DNA of 11,002 nt from Actinomycetota bacterium (GTDB taxonomy: Bacteria; Actinomycetota; Humimicrobiia; Humimicrobiales; Humimicrobiaceae): the NCBI GenBank assembly GCA_028697935.1, contig JAQVEM010000039.1:1-11002 (forward strand). The letters are read 5' to 3'. Made by a program: the position numbers and the translations under genes. Positions 1 through 7,936 of this stretch are shown one piece after another (positions within the stretch are counted from its first letter, which is position 1; each line of letters opens with the position of its first letter). The notes under the pieces were generated by a model. It was not told the origin of the DNA, did not search any database, and saw only the letters and a program-made list of their open reading frames with translations.

Positions 1-597
1 CTTGGCTCTCTTGAAAGTCTTGGAATTAATTTAAAGCTGCATGATATACGTTTTGTTGAAGATGACTGGCAATCCCCGACTATAGGAGCTGCGGGCCTCG
101 GTTGGGAAGTATGGGCAGATGGGATGGAAATAACACAGTTTACCTATTTTCAACAAATGGGAGGTCTGACGCTCAAACCCGTTTCTGCTGAAATTACCTA
201 TGGTCTTGAACGTGTTGCAATGTATCTCCAGGATAAGGACAGTTTCTGGGAACTTAAATGGTCAGATGATATAAGTTATGGAGATATACATCTTGAATCG
301 GAAAAACAGTGGTCATTATATAACTTTGAAGTAGCAACAGTTGAAATGCTCCTTGACTTATTTGAAAAATATGAGAAGGAATTCCATAAGGTTATGGAAA
401 AGGGACTTGTTTTTGTAGGGTGTGAATATGTACTTAAATGCTCACATGTTTTTAATTTGCTTGATGCCAGGGAAGCAATAAGTGTGGCAGAGAGAACTTT
501 ATACATTGCCAGGGTGAGAAATCTTGCCAGGATTTTATGCTCTGCCTACCTTGAACAGAGAAAAGAGCTTGGCTACCCCCTGCTTAAAAAGAAATGA
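1..597 (+). CDS. glyQ: Glycyl-tRNA synthetase alpha subunit (5' truncated)
   Basis: This is the C-terminal two thirds of the class II catalytic subunit of the alpha2beta2 glycyl-tRNA synthetase, which activates glycine with ATP and charges tRNA-Gly in the cytoplasm. The frame is open from base 1, and 198 residues are visible of the roughly 290-300 usual, so about 95 N-terminal residues lie outside the window. Seen directly: HDIRFVEDDW, then GAAGLGWEVW, DGMEITQFTYFQQMGG, EITYGLERVAMYLQ and YNFEVA, in the family order. The Ala in GAAGLGWEVW resembles the Gram-positive form of the motif, where proteobacterial GlyQ has Trp. The gene ends in TGA. The partner subunit glyS starts 109 bp downstream, as expected for a two-subunit operon. 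Any T-box leader would lie upstream, outside the window. Confidence 0.97.
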   Translation, partial: LGSLESLGINLKLHDIRFVEDDWQSPTIGAAGLGWEVWADGMEITQFTYFQQMGGLTLKPVSAEITYGLERVAMYLQDKDSFWELKWSDDISYGDIHLESEKQWSLYNFEVATVEMLLDLFEKYEKEFHKVMEKGLVFVGCEYVLKCSHVFNLLDAREAISVAERTLYIARVRNLARILCSAYLEQRKELGYPLLKKK

Positions 598-686
598 TTA
601 ATAAGAAATAATTTTAAAGGGATAATTTAAAAGAGATAATTTATTTTAATTTTAAATTTCAGGCTTTATTTGAGCATGTATATGTT

Positions 687-710
687 ATGAATGATGTGAA
701 AATGAAATGA
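687..710 (+). other. Possible 7-codon leader ORF overlapping the glyS start
   Basis: ATG at 687 opens a tiny frame (MNDVKMK) whose TGA stop (708-710) overlaps the glyS ATG (707-709) as ATGA, the arrangement typical of translational coupling. The glyS start itself has no convincing Shine-Dalgarno sequence: the 25 bases before it contain several ATGs but no AGGAGG-like run. The leader ORF has only a weak GAG upstream (672-674). The ATGA overlap is visible; a coupling role is inference and could be chance in A+T-rich DNA. The rest of the 109-bp glyQ-glyS gap is A+T-rich, with two GATAATTTA copies and no hairpin terminator. Confidence 0.25.
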
Positions 711-2959
711 AAAAAGGAAAAGAATTACTGCTGGAAATCGGAACCGAAGAGTTTCCCCCTTCATGCGTAGAAGAAGGAATTAAGGGATTAAAAAAGGTTC
801 TTGAAAATAAATTAAAAGAAAACAGACTGGAATTTGGAATCGTCAGGACTTACTGCTCACCCAGAAGGCTTGTCGGAGTAGTAGAAGATCTGGATGAAAA
901 ACAAAAGCCTGAAGTAAAGATAGTTACCGGTCCACCTGTGGGAATTGCTCTGAACAAAAAAGGAGAGCCCACAGATGCCGCGCTGGGTTTTGCAAAAAGC
1001 CTCGGTATTAAAATAGATGAACTTGAAAAAATAGAGGTTGAAGGCAAGGGTTTGTACCTTGGTAAAAGGATTACAGAAGAAGGTAAGAAAACACAGGATA
1101 TTATTCCTGAAATACTGAAGGATTCAATACTTTCATTAACTTTCAGTAAACAGATGACATGGGCGGATTATGATATAAAGTTTGTTCGTCCCATCAGGTG
1201 GATTCTCGCTCTCTATAATAATAAAGTAGTAGATTTTAACATCGCGAATTTAAATTCTACAAATGTTACATATGGCCATAGGACAATTAGCCCCGATCCT
1301 ATAGTTATAAAAGACAGCAGAAAATATTTCATGATAGTTGAGGATAAGGGTAAAGTAATAGTTGATGGTTCAAAAAGAAAAGAATTAATATTAAATCAGA
1401 TAAAAAACCTGGAAGATGAGGTATGGAAAGGTAAGCTCAGGGTTGTTCTTGATAAAAAATTACTGGAAGATGTAGCTAATCTGGTTGAAATACCAAATGT
1501 TATAACCGGTAGTTTTCCGGATAGATTTCTTTATATTCCAAAAGAACTACTTATAGAGGCAATACAGCACCACCAGAAATATTTTGCCGTACTTGATAGC
1601 TCGGGAAATGTGAGTAACTACTTTATAATTGTTCAGAATGGTGTGAAGGATAAAGGAGATGTAAGGAAAGGAAACGAGAGGGTACTGAGGGCAAGATTAA
1701 GTGATGCAGCATATTTTTATGAGGCGGATAGAAAACATGATTTTGCTTACTGGATCGATAAATTAAAAGGTGTCATTTTCTTTTCGGGTCTGGGAAGTAT
1801 GTATGATAAAGCTGTAAGGCTGGAAAAAATAAGCGTGTATATTGCAGGTTTGTTAAAAGAGAGTGGTACAATAGCAAGTGGTAGGATAGAGAATGGTAAA
1901 AGAGAAGACGAAAAAGAAAGTATCGAAGCTATCAGAGTCGAGAATAATAGTTTCTATGATAAAGATAGCGATTTCTATAAAGACCTCAGGAAAGCCAGCA
2001 CCCTATGTAAGTGTGACCTTGTTACAAACATGGTAGTAGAATTTCCGGACCTTCAGGGAATTGTAGGAAGACAGTATGCTCTTGAAAGAGGTGAAAAGGC
2101 CAGTGTGTCTGATGCAATATTTGAACATTATCTTCCAAGATTTGCTGGAGACATCCTGCCCTCAAATGATATAGGGCTAATATTATCTATTGCCGATAAA
2201 ATTGATACAATAACAGGAATGTTTGGGGCAGGAAAGATACCAAGTGGTTCTGAGGACCCTTTTGCACTGAGGAGAAAAGCTCAGGGTATTGTCCTTTCAA
2301 TACTTAAAGGTAAATATGATTTTAATCTGAGCGATGTGATAGATTATAGTGTGGAACTATTTTCAGGATATCCTGGTTTTAAACACAGGCCGGGTTCTGA
2401 AATCAGGGAAGAGATTTTTAATTTCATTATAACAAGGTACAGGTTTATGATTGAGAAAGATGGAAGGAGGACTGACATTCTTGATTCAGTTCTTAGTTCC
2501 GGGTGTGATTCTATTTTTGATATTGACTTAAGGTATAATACACTGGAAGAATTTATTAATGAGGCAGACATTAGAAGAATAATACTTCCAATGGTAAGGT
2601 GTAAAAATATAATAAGTAAAAAAGAACGAGGCGAGGTAAATCCTGGATTGTTTGTAGAAGAGCTTGAAAAAGAATTATTCATGTCTATCAGCAAAAAGGA
2701 AACTTTAATAAAAAATCTTATTAGCAGTAAAGATTACAGACAGATCCTTGAAGAACTTTATAAACTGGGTGACACAGTGGATTCATTCTTCGATAAAGTT
2801 CTTATTATGGATAAGGATATTAAAATAAGGTCTAACAGGATAAATCTGGTAGGAAAAACAGTTGACCTTTACATGATATTTGCAGATTTTTCAAAACTAG
2901 TTGTCAACAGTAATCGTAGTGATAATCAAGATAGAAATACAGATAATCCGGGTAGATGA
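707..2959 (+). CDS. glyS: Glycyl-tRNA synthetase beta subunit
   Basis: This is the beta subunit of the heterotetrameric glycyl-tRNA synthetase; it binds tRNA-Gly and is needed for charging by GlyQ. The N terminus ELLLEIGTEEFPPS is the family hallmark. KQMTWADYDIKFVRPIRWI, the HHQKYFAV motif (residues 288-295), RVLRARLSDAAYFYEAD, a FPDLQGIVGRQYA segment and the PSGSEDPFALRRKAQGI block follow, and a DALR-like anticodon-binding region ends the protein. At 750 residues it is longer than the usual ~690. The excess includes a charged, low-complexity insertion around residues 386-422 and a hydrophilic tail of about 18 residues after ADFSKL. ATG 707 is the only plausible start, because an in-frame TGA lies at 692-694. 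The ribosome binding site is weak. It lies 109 bp downstream of glyQ and is presumably co-transcribed with it. Confidence 0.97.
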   Translation: MKKGKELLLEIGTEEFPPSCVEEGIKGLKKVLENKLKENRLEFGIVRTYCSPRRLVGVVEDLDEKQKPEVKIVTGPPVGIALNKKGEPTDAALGFAKSLGIKIDELEKIEVEGKGLYLGKRITEEGKKTQDIIPEILKDSILSLTFSKQMTWADYDIKFVRPIRWILALYNNKVVDFNIANLNSTNVTYGHRTISPDPIVIKDSRKYFMIVEDKGKVIVDGSKRKELILNQIKNLEDEVWKGKLRVVLDKKLLEDVANLVEIPNVITGSFPDRFLYIPKELLIEAIQHHQKYFAVLDSSGNVSNYFIIVQNGVKDKGDVRKGNERVLRARLSDAAYFYEADRKHDFAYWIDKLKGVIFFSGLGSMYDKAVRLEKISVYIAGLLKESGTIASGRIENGKREDEKESIEAIRVENNSFYDKDSDFYKDLRKASTLCKCDLVTNMVVEFPDLQGIVGRQYALERGEKASVSDAIFEHYLPRFAGDILPSNDIGLILSIADKIDTITGMFGAGKIPSGSEDPFALRRKAQGIVLSILKGKYDFNLSDVIDYSVELFSGYPGFKHRPGSEIREEIFNFIITRYRFMIEKDGRRTDILDSVLSSGCDSIFDIDLRYNTLEEFINEADIRRIILPMVRCKNIISKKERGEVNPGLFVEELEKELFMSISKKETLIKNLISSKDYRQILEELYKLGDTVDSFFDKVLIMDKDIKIRSNRINLVGKTVDLYMIFADFSKLVVNSNRSDNQDRNTDNPGR

Positions 2960-3239
2960 TTTATGCAGGCAATTGGGACAGGTAACCCTGATCAGGTGAC
3001 TGAAATAATAATAATTGCGTAAAAATAGATAATCAATATATAGACTGGTCGGTCAGCCAGGATATGAAAATATAAAATTTTTCTTATTTATTATCAAATA
3101 CCCTTATTTTTTTTATATTTTTTTGTTAATATATTACAATTTGTTTTTTTGCAGAAATTATAAGATATTTAAGTAATTACAAAATTTATTATTAGATTTA
3201 TTAAATTAGCATTATTAAAATAAGAGGGTGATTAATAAG
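2960..3239 (+). other. A+T-rich glyS-ppdK intergenic region
   Basis: This 280-bp gap contains no gene I can support. The first part is mixed in base composition and includes a 10-bp perfect palindrome CCTGATCAGG (2987-2996) and a short CTGG/CCAG inverted repeat near 3044-3059. From about 3070 it becomes almost pure A+T with T runs, e.g. around 3105-3126. A ppdK promoter probably lies here, but no -35/-10 pair with good matches and 16-18 bp spacing stands out; TTACAA (3134) and TATAAG (3159) are 19 bp apart and only suggestive. No strong hairpin followed directly by a T run is present, so a glyS terminator is not demonstrated. Confidence 0.5.
3223..3232 (+). promoter_or_regulatory. ppdK ribosome binding site that sets the start at ATG 3240
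   Basis: AGAGGGTGAT resembles the full Shine-Dalgarno complement (AAGGAGGTGAT) and sits 7 nt before ATG 3240. The upstream GTG at 3228 is inside this site, so it cannot be the start codon served by it. This supports ATG 3240 as the ppdK start. Confidence 0.75.
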
Positions 3240-5873
3240 ATGGCTTCTAAAAATTCGAAAAAATATGTCTATTTTTTTGACGAAGGTAGCAAAGAAATGA
3301 AAGAGCTCCTTGGCAGCAAAGGTGCCAATCTGGCTGAGATGACGAGGATTGGGCTGCCGGTGCCCAGCGGTTTTATAATAACCACTGAAGTTTGCAACCT
3401 TTATTATAAACTGGGAAGGAAGTATCCTGAAGGGCTTGATGAACAGATTGAAGAAAATTTGAAAAAACTGGAAAAAAAGATGGGTATGATATTTGGTGAT
3501 GAGCAAAACCCTCTTCTGGTTTCTGTAAGGTCCGGGGCAGCTGTTTCAATGCCCGGTATGATGGATACAATATTAAATCTTGGTTTAAATGATAAAACTA
3601 TAGTTGGTCTGATTAGAAAAACAAATAATGAGAGATTTTGCTGGGATTCATACAGAAGGCTTATACAAATGTTTGGTGACGTAGTGATGGGTGTTGAGCA
3701 TGATGAGTTTGAAAAAACTCTTCAGGCAAAAAAAGATAAAAAAGGAGTTAAATTTGATACTGAACTGGATGCGCAGGATTTAAAGGAACTGGTAGAAGAT
3801 TATAAGAAAATTATAAAAAAAGCGAAAAGGAAAGATTTTCCACAGGATCCAATGGTACAGCTCAGAATGGCTATAGATGCTGTCTTTGGTTCGTGGAATA
3901 ATAAAAGAGCAATTTCTTATAGGAATCTTCACGGTATCCCACATGATATTGGAACTGCTGTTAATGTGCAGGCAATGGTTTTTGGAAATATGGGAGAAAA
4001 CTCAGGAACGGGAGTTGCTTTTACAAGAAATCCGGCAACAGGAGAAGACGAATTTTATGGAGAGTATTTAATGAATGCTCAGGGTGAAGATGTGGTTGCA
4101 GGGATAAGAACTCCACAGCCCATATCAAAATTAAAAGAGGAAATGCCTGAAATTTATAAACAACTGCTTGATATTAGAAGAAAACTGGAAGAGCACTACA
4201 GGGATATGCAGGATATTGAATTTACAATTCAGGAAGGTAAACTATACATTCTCCAGACCAGAACCGGTAAAAGGACTGCGGCTGCTGCATTAAAAATAGC
4301 GGTTGATATGGTTAAACAAAAGTATATAGATATAAAAACTGCTGTAAAAAGAGTTGAGCCCCAAATGCTTGACCAGCTACTACATAAACAACTTGATGAA
4401 AAAGCGAAAGAAAAGGCAGAACTTCTCACAAAGGGACTCCCTGCATCCCCCGGCGCAGCTCTTGGCAGGGTTGTTTTTGATGCTGATACAGCTGTAGAAG
4501 AAGCTAAAAAAGATAAAGTGATTCTTGTTAGAACAGAAACGTCCCCGGAAGATATTCAGGGTATGGCAGTAGCACAGGGCATTCTGACAGCAAGGGGTGG
4601 AATGACCTCTCATGCTGCAGTAGTCGCCAGGGGTATGGGTAAATGCTGTGTTGCCGGAGCAGAAAGCATAAAAGTGTATGAAAGTAAACAATATTTTGAA
4701 GTAAATGGAAAAAGGATAAACAAAGGAGACTGGATTACTCTTGATGGCTCAACAGGGGAAGTTTTTAGAGGTAAAATTCCTGTAGTTGACCCTGTGATAG
4801 GAGAAGATTTTAAGAAATTTATGGGATGGGTTGATAAATTCAGGACTATCGGAGTAAGAGCAAATGCAGACACGCCAAATGATGCTAAAGTTGCCCTTAA
4901 TTTTGGAGCAGAAGGCATAGGCTTATGCAGGACAGAACATATGTTTTTTGAAGCTGACAGAATAAAAGCTATGAGGAAAATGATTGTAGCAGGTACCAGA
5001 GAAGGAAGAGAAAAAGCACTGTCGCAACTTCTTCCGATCCAGAAGAAAGATTTTATAGAAATATTTAAGGTAATGAATAATCTTCCTGTAACCATAAGAC
5101 TTCTTGATCCACCTCTTCATGAATTTCTACCAAATGAAGAAGAAGATATTAAAGAAATATCAGAAGAGCTTGGTATTGGATTTGATGAGCTTAAAGCAAC
5201 AATTAATGCTCTTCATGAAATGAATCCAATGCTCGGACACAGAGGGTGCAGGGTTTCAATAACATATCCAGAAGTTCTTGAAATGCAGGTCAGGGCAATA
5301 TTCGAAGCTGCGGCTGAACTTACTCTTGAAGGGTATAAGATTAAACCAGAAGTGATGATTCCTGTAGTTGGAATCGTAAATGAAGCTAAAATTTTGAAGG
5401 AACAGATTGTTAATGTAGCCAGAAAAATAATGAAGGAAAAAGGCATCAAGTTTGGTTATAAAGTAGGAACAATGGTTGAAATTCCCAGAGCGTGCATTAC
5501 TGCTGATGAAATAGCACAGGAAGCAGAATTTTTTAGCTTTGGAACAAATGATTTAACTCAGATGACATTTGGTTTCTCTAGAGACGATGCCAATAAATTT
5601 CTTCCTGTATATCTGGAAAATGGAATACTTGAAAAAGACCCGTTTGCTACGATTGATATAGATGGAGTTGGAGAGTTGATTAAGATGGGTGTGGAAAGAG
5701 GCAGAAAAACAAGGCAAAATTTAAAAATTGGTATATGTGGAGAACATGGTGGAGACCCCGATTCAGTTAAATTTTGCCATAAGGTAGGAATGGATTATGT
5801 CAGCTGTTCGCCATACAGGGTCCCGGTTGCCAGGCTTGCTGCCGCTCATGCTGCTTTAGAGGAAGAAAAATAA
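3240..5873 (+). CDS. ppdK: Pyruvate phosphate dikinase
   Basis: This cytoplasmic enzyme reversibly converts pyruvate + ATP + Pi to PEP + AMP + PPi through a swivelling phosphohistidine domain. From ATG 3240 it has 877 residues, the usual size for bacterial PPDK. The N-terminal nucleotide-binding domain shows GSKGANLAEM, VSVRSGAAVSMPGMMDT and the DIEFTIQEGKLYILQTR block. The central domain has GGMTSHAAVVARGMGKCC with the phosphorylated His at residue 458. The C-terminal PEP/pyruvate barrel has GLCRTEHMF, MLGHRGCR and FFSFGTNDLTQM, and ends in GICGEHGGDPDS with the catalytic Cys at about residue 833. All active-site motifs are intact. No PPDK regulatory protein gene is seen beside it. In fermentative anaerobes the enzyme often works in PPi-linked glycolysis or in gluconeogenesis; its role here is inferred from the family only. 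dnaG follows after 124 bp. Confidence 0.97.
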   Translation: MASKNSKKYVYFFDEGSKEMKELLGSKGANLAEMTRIGLPVPSGFIITTEVCNLYYKLGRKYPEGLDEQIEENLKKLEKKMGMIFGDEQNPLLVSVRSGAAVSMPGMMDTILNLGLNDKTIVGLIRKTNNERFCWDSYRRLIQMFGDVVMGVEHDEFEKTLQAKKDKKGVKFDTELDAQDLKELVEDYKKIIKKAKRKDFPQDPMVQLRMAIDAVFGSWNNKRAISYRNLHGIPHDIGTAVNVQAMVFGNMGENSGTGVAFTRNPATGEDEFYGEYLMNAQGEDVVAGIRTPQPISKLKEEMPEIYKQLLDIRRKLEEHYRDMQDIEFTIQEGKLYILQTRTGKRTAAAALKIAVDMVKQKYIDIKTAVKRVEPQMLDQLLHKQLDEKAKEKAELLTKGLPASPGAALGRVVFDADTAVEEAKKDKVILVRTETSPEDIQGMAVAQGILTARGGMTSHAAVVARGMGKCCVAGAESIKVYESKQYFEVNGKRINKGDWITLDGSTGEVFRGKIPVVDPVIGEDFKKFMGWVDKFRTIGVRANADTPNDAKVALNFGAEGIGLCRTEHMFFEADRIKAMRKMIVAGTREGREKALSQLLPIQKKDFIEIFKVMNNLPVTIRLLDPPLHEFLPNEEEDIKEISEELGIGFDELKATINALHEMNPMLGHRGCRVSITYPEVLEMQVRAIFEAAAELTLEGYKIKPEVMIPVVGIVNEAKILKEQIVNVARKIMKEKGIKFGYKVGTMVEIPRACITADEIAQEAEFFSFGTNDLTQMTFGFSRDDANKFLPVYLENGILEKDPFATIDIDGVGELIKMGVERGRKTRQNLKIGICGEHGGDPDSVKFCHKVGMDYVSCSPYRVPVARLAAAHAALEEEK

Positions 5874-5997
5874 AGGTATAGTAAAAAATTTCCAAAATTT
5901 AGGGATATATACCGTTATAAAAAAATATATTAATGGTAGAATAAGTTAAAATGCTTATATTATCATATTTAGTATATTTTTAACTCCGGAAGAGTAA
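5874..5997 (+). other. ppdK-dnaG intergenic region
   Basis: These 124 A+T-rich bases hold no gene. A weak inverted repeat GGTATA (5875-5880) / TATACC (5908-5913) encloses a 27-nt loop and lacks a following T run, so it does not look like a terminator. TATATT/TATTAT strings occur near 5958-5978 but no matching -35 box is evident. GGAAG about 5 nt before ATG 5998 is a modest ribosome binding site for dnaG. Read-through from ppdK into dnaG is plausible. Confidence 0.4.
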
Positions 5998-7917
5998 ATG
6001 ACTAGAAGTTTAAAAGAGGGCGAGGTAGAAGAACTAAAATCCAGGGCTGATATTTATAGTGTGGTATCGGGTTATGTAAAATTAAAAAAAACAGGTAAAA
6101 ATTATACAGGTCTGTGTCCATTTCATAAAGAAAAAACTCCTTCTTTTACTGTTGATACTTCAAAGCAACTTTACCACTGTTTTGGGTGTGGAGAAGGTGG
6201 TGATGTAATAACCTTTGTTGAGAAGATTGAAAATATGGAGTTTGCAGAAGCTGTGGAATTTCTCGCAAAAAGGGTTGGTTATAATTTAAAGTATAACTAC
6301 ACTGGCTCACAGGAATCTTCAATGCAGAAAAACAGGCTGGTAGAGTTAAATGAACTGGCTAAAAAATATTATAATTTCATTCTTTTTAACAGCAAAAAAG
6401 GTCAGCCTTCATTAAATTATTTAAAAAACAGGGGTTTTAAAGAAGATACATTAAGAAAATTTGAGATTGGATACAGCCTGGATAGCTGGGATAATTTTTC
6501 AAAGTTCGCTCTAAAAAGAGGTTATAAAGCCAGTGAGATTGTACAGTGTGGTCTGGCTATTGAAAGTTCAAAGGGTGGCATTGGAATATATGACCGCTTC
6601 AGAGGAAGAATAATGTTTCCAATTGAAGACATAGTTGGAAAAGTAGTTGCTTTTGGCGGAAGAATTATTTCTGTAAAAAGTAAAACCGGGGACCAGAAAG
6701 CAAAATACATAAATACTCCAGAAACAAAACTTTATTCAAAGAGTAAGAATATATACAGGATATTTCAGGCTAAAAATCATATTGTTGAAAAAGATGAAGT
6801 GCTTATTGTTGAGGGTTACACCGATGTGATGGCTCTGCATCAGGAGGGAATCAGGAATGTAGTTGCAAGCCTCGGCACAGCTCTTACTTCAGATCAGATA
6901 AAACTTATCGGTAGGTTTACGAAAAATATTGTACTTGTTTTTGATAGTGATGAGGCAGGAATAAACGCTTCGCTTAAGGGAATTGAAAGATTAAGAGAAT
7001 ATAATGACAGGCTCGATTTATTTTATGAGAATAATTTAAACATAAGAGTTGTGGTACTTGAAGAAGGTTACGACCCTGCTGATTTTATATTTAAGAAAGG
7101 GAAAGAGGCTTTTCTTAAGAAAGTTAAAGAAGCACCCGGTATTATTGATTTTACTATTGATATGATTGCTAATAAGTATAATACAGGCAGCCTTGATGGC
7201 AAGCTAAAAGCGAGCGATCATCTGTTGAGATTTATATCCTCCTTTTCCTCGGGAATTATACAGGAAGAGTGTATAAAAAAAGTAGCTCAGAAATTAAATC
7301 TGAAGGAAAGCCTGCTTTTTGAAGAAATGCTTAAGAAAAAATATAAAAATGAGACCGTCAGAAGATATGGTATCAGGGGATATGGAAACGGTGAAAAAGG
7401 ACCGGTTAGTGAAACTATTATTCCTCTAAAAAAAGTTGAGACAGAAGCACTGAGCTTAATAATAAATGGTCTCAGCACAAAGGTCGATGAGCTACTGGAT
7501 CTTGGGCCTGGTTATTTTAAATTTGATGATACGAGAGAGTTGTATTCAATAATAAGAGACGAAATAATAAAAACAAGAAATGCAGGGGAAAAGGTAAACT
7601 TTCCTGTTAAAATTACGTCAGGAAAAATAGTAAATGAAGAAGCAAGAAAGTTATATAATAATATATTATTTAGCGAAATAAAGTTTGCTGATAGGGACAA
7701 TGACCTTGCAGCATGTGAAATAATTAATAATCTTAAAGGAATTCGTATCTCGGAAGAGATTGAAGACATAAGGAAAAAAATGATAGAATATGAAAAAAGC
7801 AGGAGGAGTATAGATAAGGGCGCTACTAATGATGATAATCTTACCTGTGAATACGATAGGTTATATCAGAGGCTGATAGAATTAGAGAAAGAAAGAATGA
7901 ATTTAAGGATGATTTAA
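5998..7917 (+). CDS. dnaG: DNA primase
   Basis: DnaG makes the RNA primers for leading- and lagging-strand DNA synthesis and works with the replicative helicase. The N-terminal CHC2 zinc-binding domain is complete: Cys40, His43 (CPFH), Cys61 and Cys64 (CFGCGEGGD). The catalytic core follows with YDRFRGRIMFPI and VVAFGGRI, then KLYSKSKNIYRI. The TOPRIM fold shows the metal-binding Glu in VEGYTDVMAL (Glu272) and FDSDEAG (Asp316, Asp318). Residues from about 450 to 639 are charged and poorly conserved, as is normal for the helicase-interacting C-terminal domain. The 639-residue length is slightly above the ~600 of many Gram-positive primases. ATG 5998 has a modest GGAAG site. rpoD begins 19 bp after its stop, which indicates a dnaG-rpoD operon; no rpsU lies upstream, unlike in Proteobacteria. 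Confidence 0.97.
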   Translation: MTRSLKEGEVEELKSRADIYSVVSGYVKLKKTGKNYTGLCPFHKEKTPSFTVDTSKQLYHCFGCGEGGDVITFVEKIENMEFAEAVEFLAKRVGYNLKYNYTGSQESSMQKNRLVELNELAKKYYNFILFNSKKGQPSLNYLKNRGFKEDTLRKFEIGYSLDSWDNFSKFALKRGYKASEIVQCGLAIESSKGGIGIYDRFRGRIMFPIEDIVGKVVAFGGRIISVKSKTGDQKAKYINTPETKLYSKSKNIYRIFQAKNHIVEKDEVLIVEGYTDVMALHQEGIRNVVASLGTALTSDQIKLIGRFTKNIVLVFDSDEAGINASLKGIERLREYNDRLDLFYENNLNIRVVVLEEGYDPADFIFKKGKEAFLKKVKEAPGIIDFTIDMIANKYNTGSLDGKLKASDHLLRFISSFSSGIIQEECIKKVAQKLNLKESLLFEEMLKKKYKNETVRRYGIRGYGNGEKGPVSETIIPLKKVETEALSLIINGLSTKVDELLDLGPGYFKFDDTRELYSIIRDEIIKTRNAGEKVNFPVKITSGKIVNEEARKLYNNILFSEIKFADRDNDLAACEIINNLKGIRISEEIEDIRKKMIEYEKSRRSIDKGATNDDNLTCEYDRLYQRLIELEKERMNLRMI

Positions 7918-7922
7918 ATATA

Positions 7923-7929
7923 GAGGTGA
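7923..7929 (+). promoter_or_regulatory. rpoD ribosome binding site that sets the start at ATG 7937
   Basis: GAGGTGA lies 7 nt before ATG 7937. A TTG two codons earlier (7931) is only one base from this site, too close for initiation, so ATG 7937 is the better start. The site sits in the 19-bp dnaG-rpoD gap. Confidence 0.8.
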
Positions 7930-7936
7930 ATTGAGT

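Noticed and set aside
2344..2694. Antisense frame of 116 codons in glyS
   Set aside because: It is Ser/Ile/Leu-rich, as expected from the complement of an A+T-rich gene, with no start signals.
2963..3022. 19-codon ORF (MQAIGTGNPDQ...) just after glyS
   Set aside because: It has no Shine-Dalgarno and no recognisable family, and it ends in a low-complexity ATAATAATAATT stretch; it is probably chance.
4610..5095. Long open frame (161 codons) on the - strand opposite ppdK
   Set aside because: It lies wholly antisense to a well-conserved gene, its translation is low in family-like content, and it has no ribosome binding site; the same goes for the shorter antisense frame at 4380-4691.
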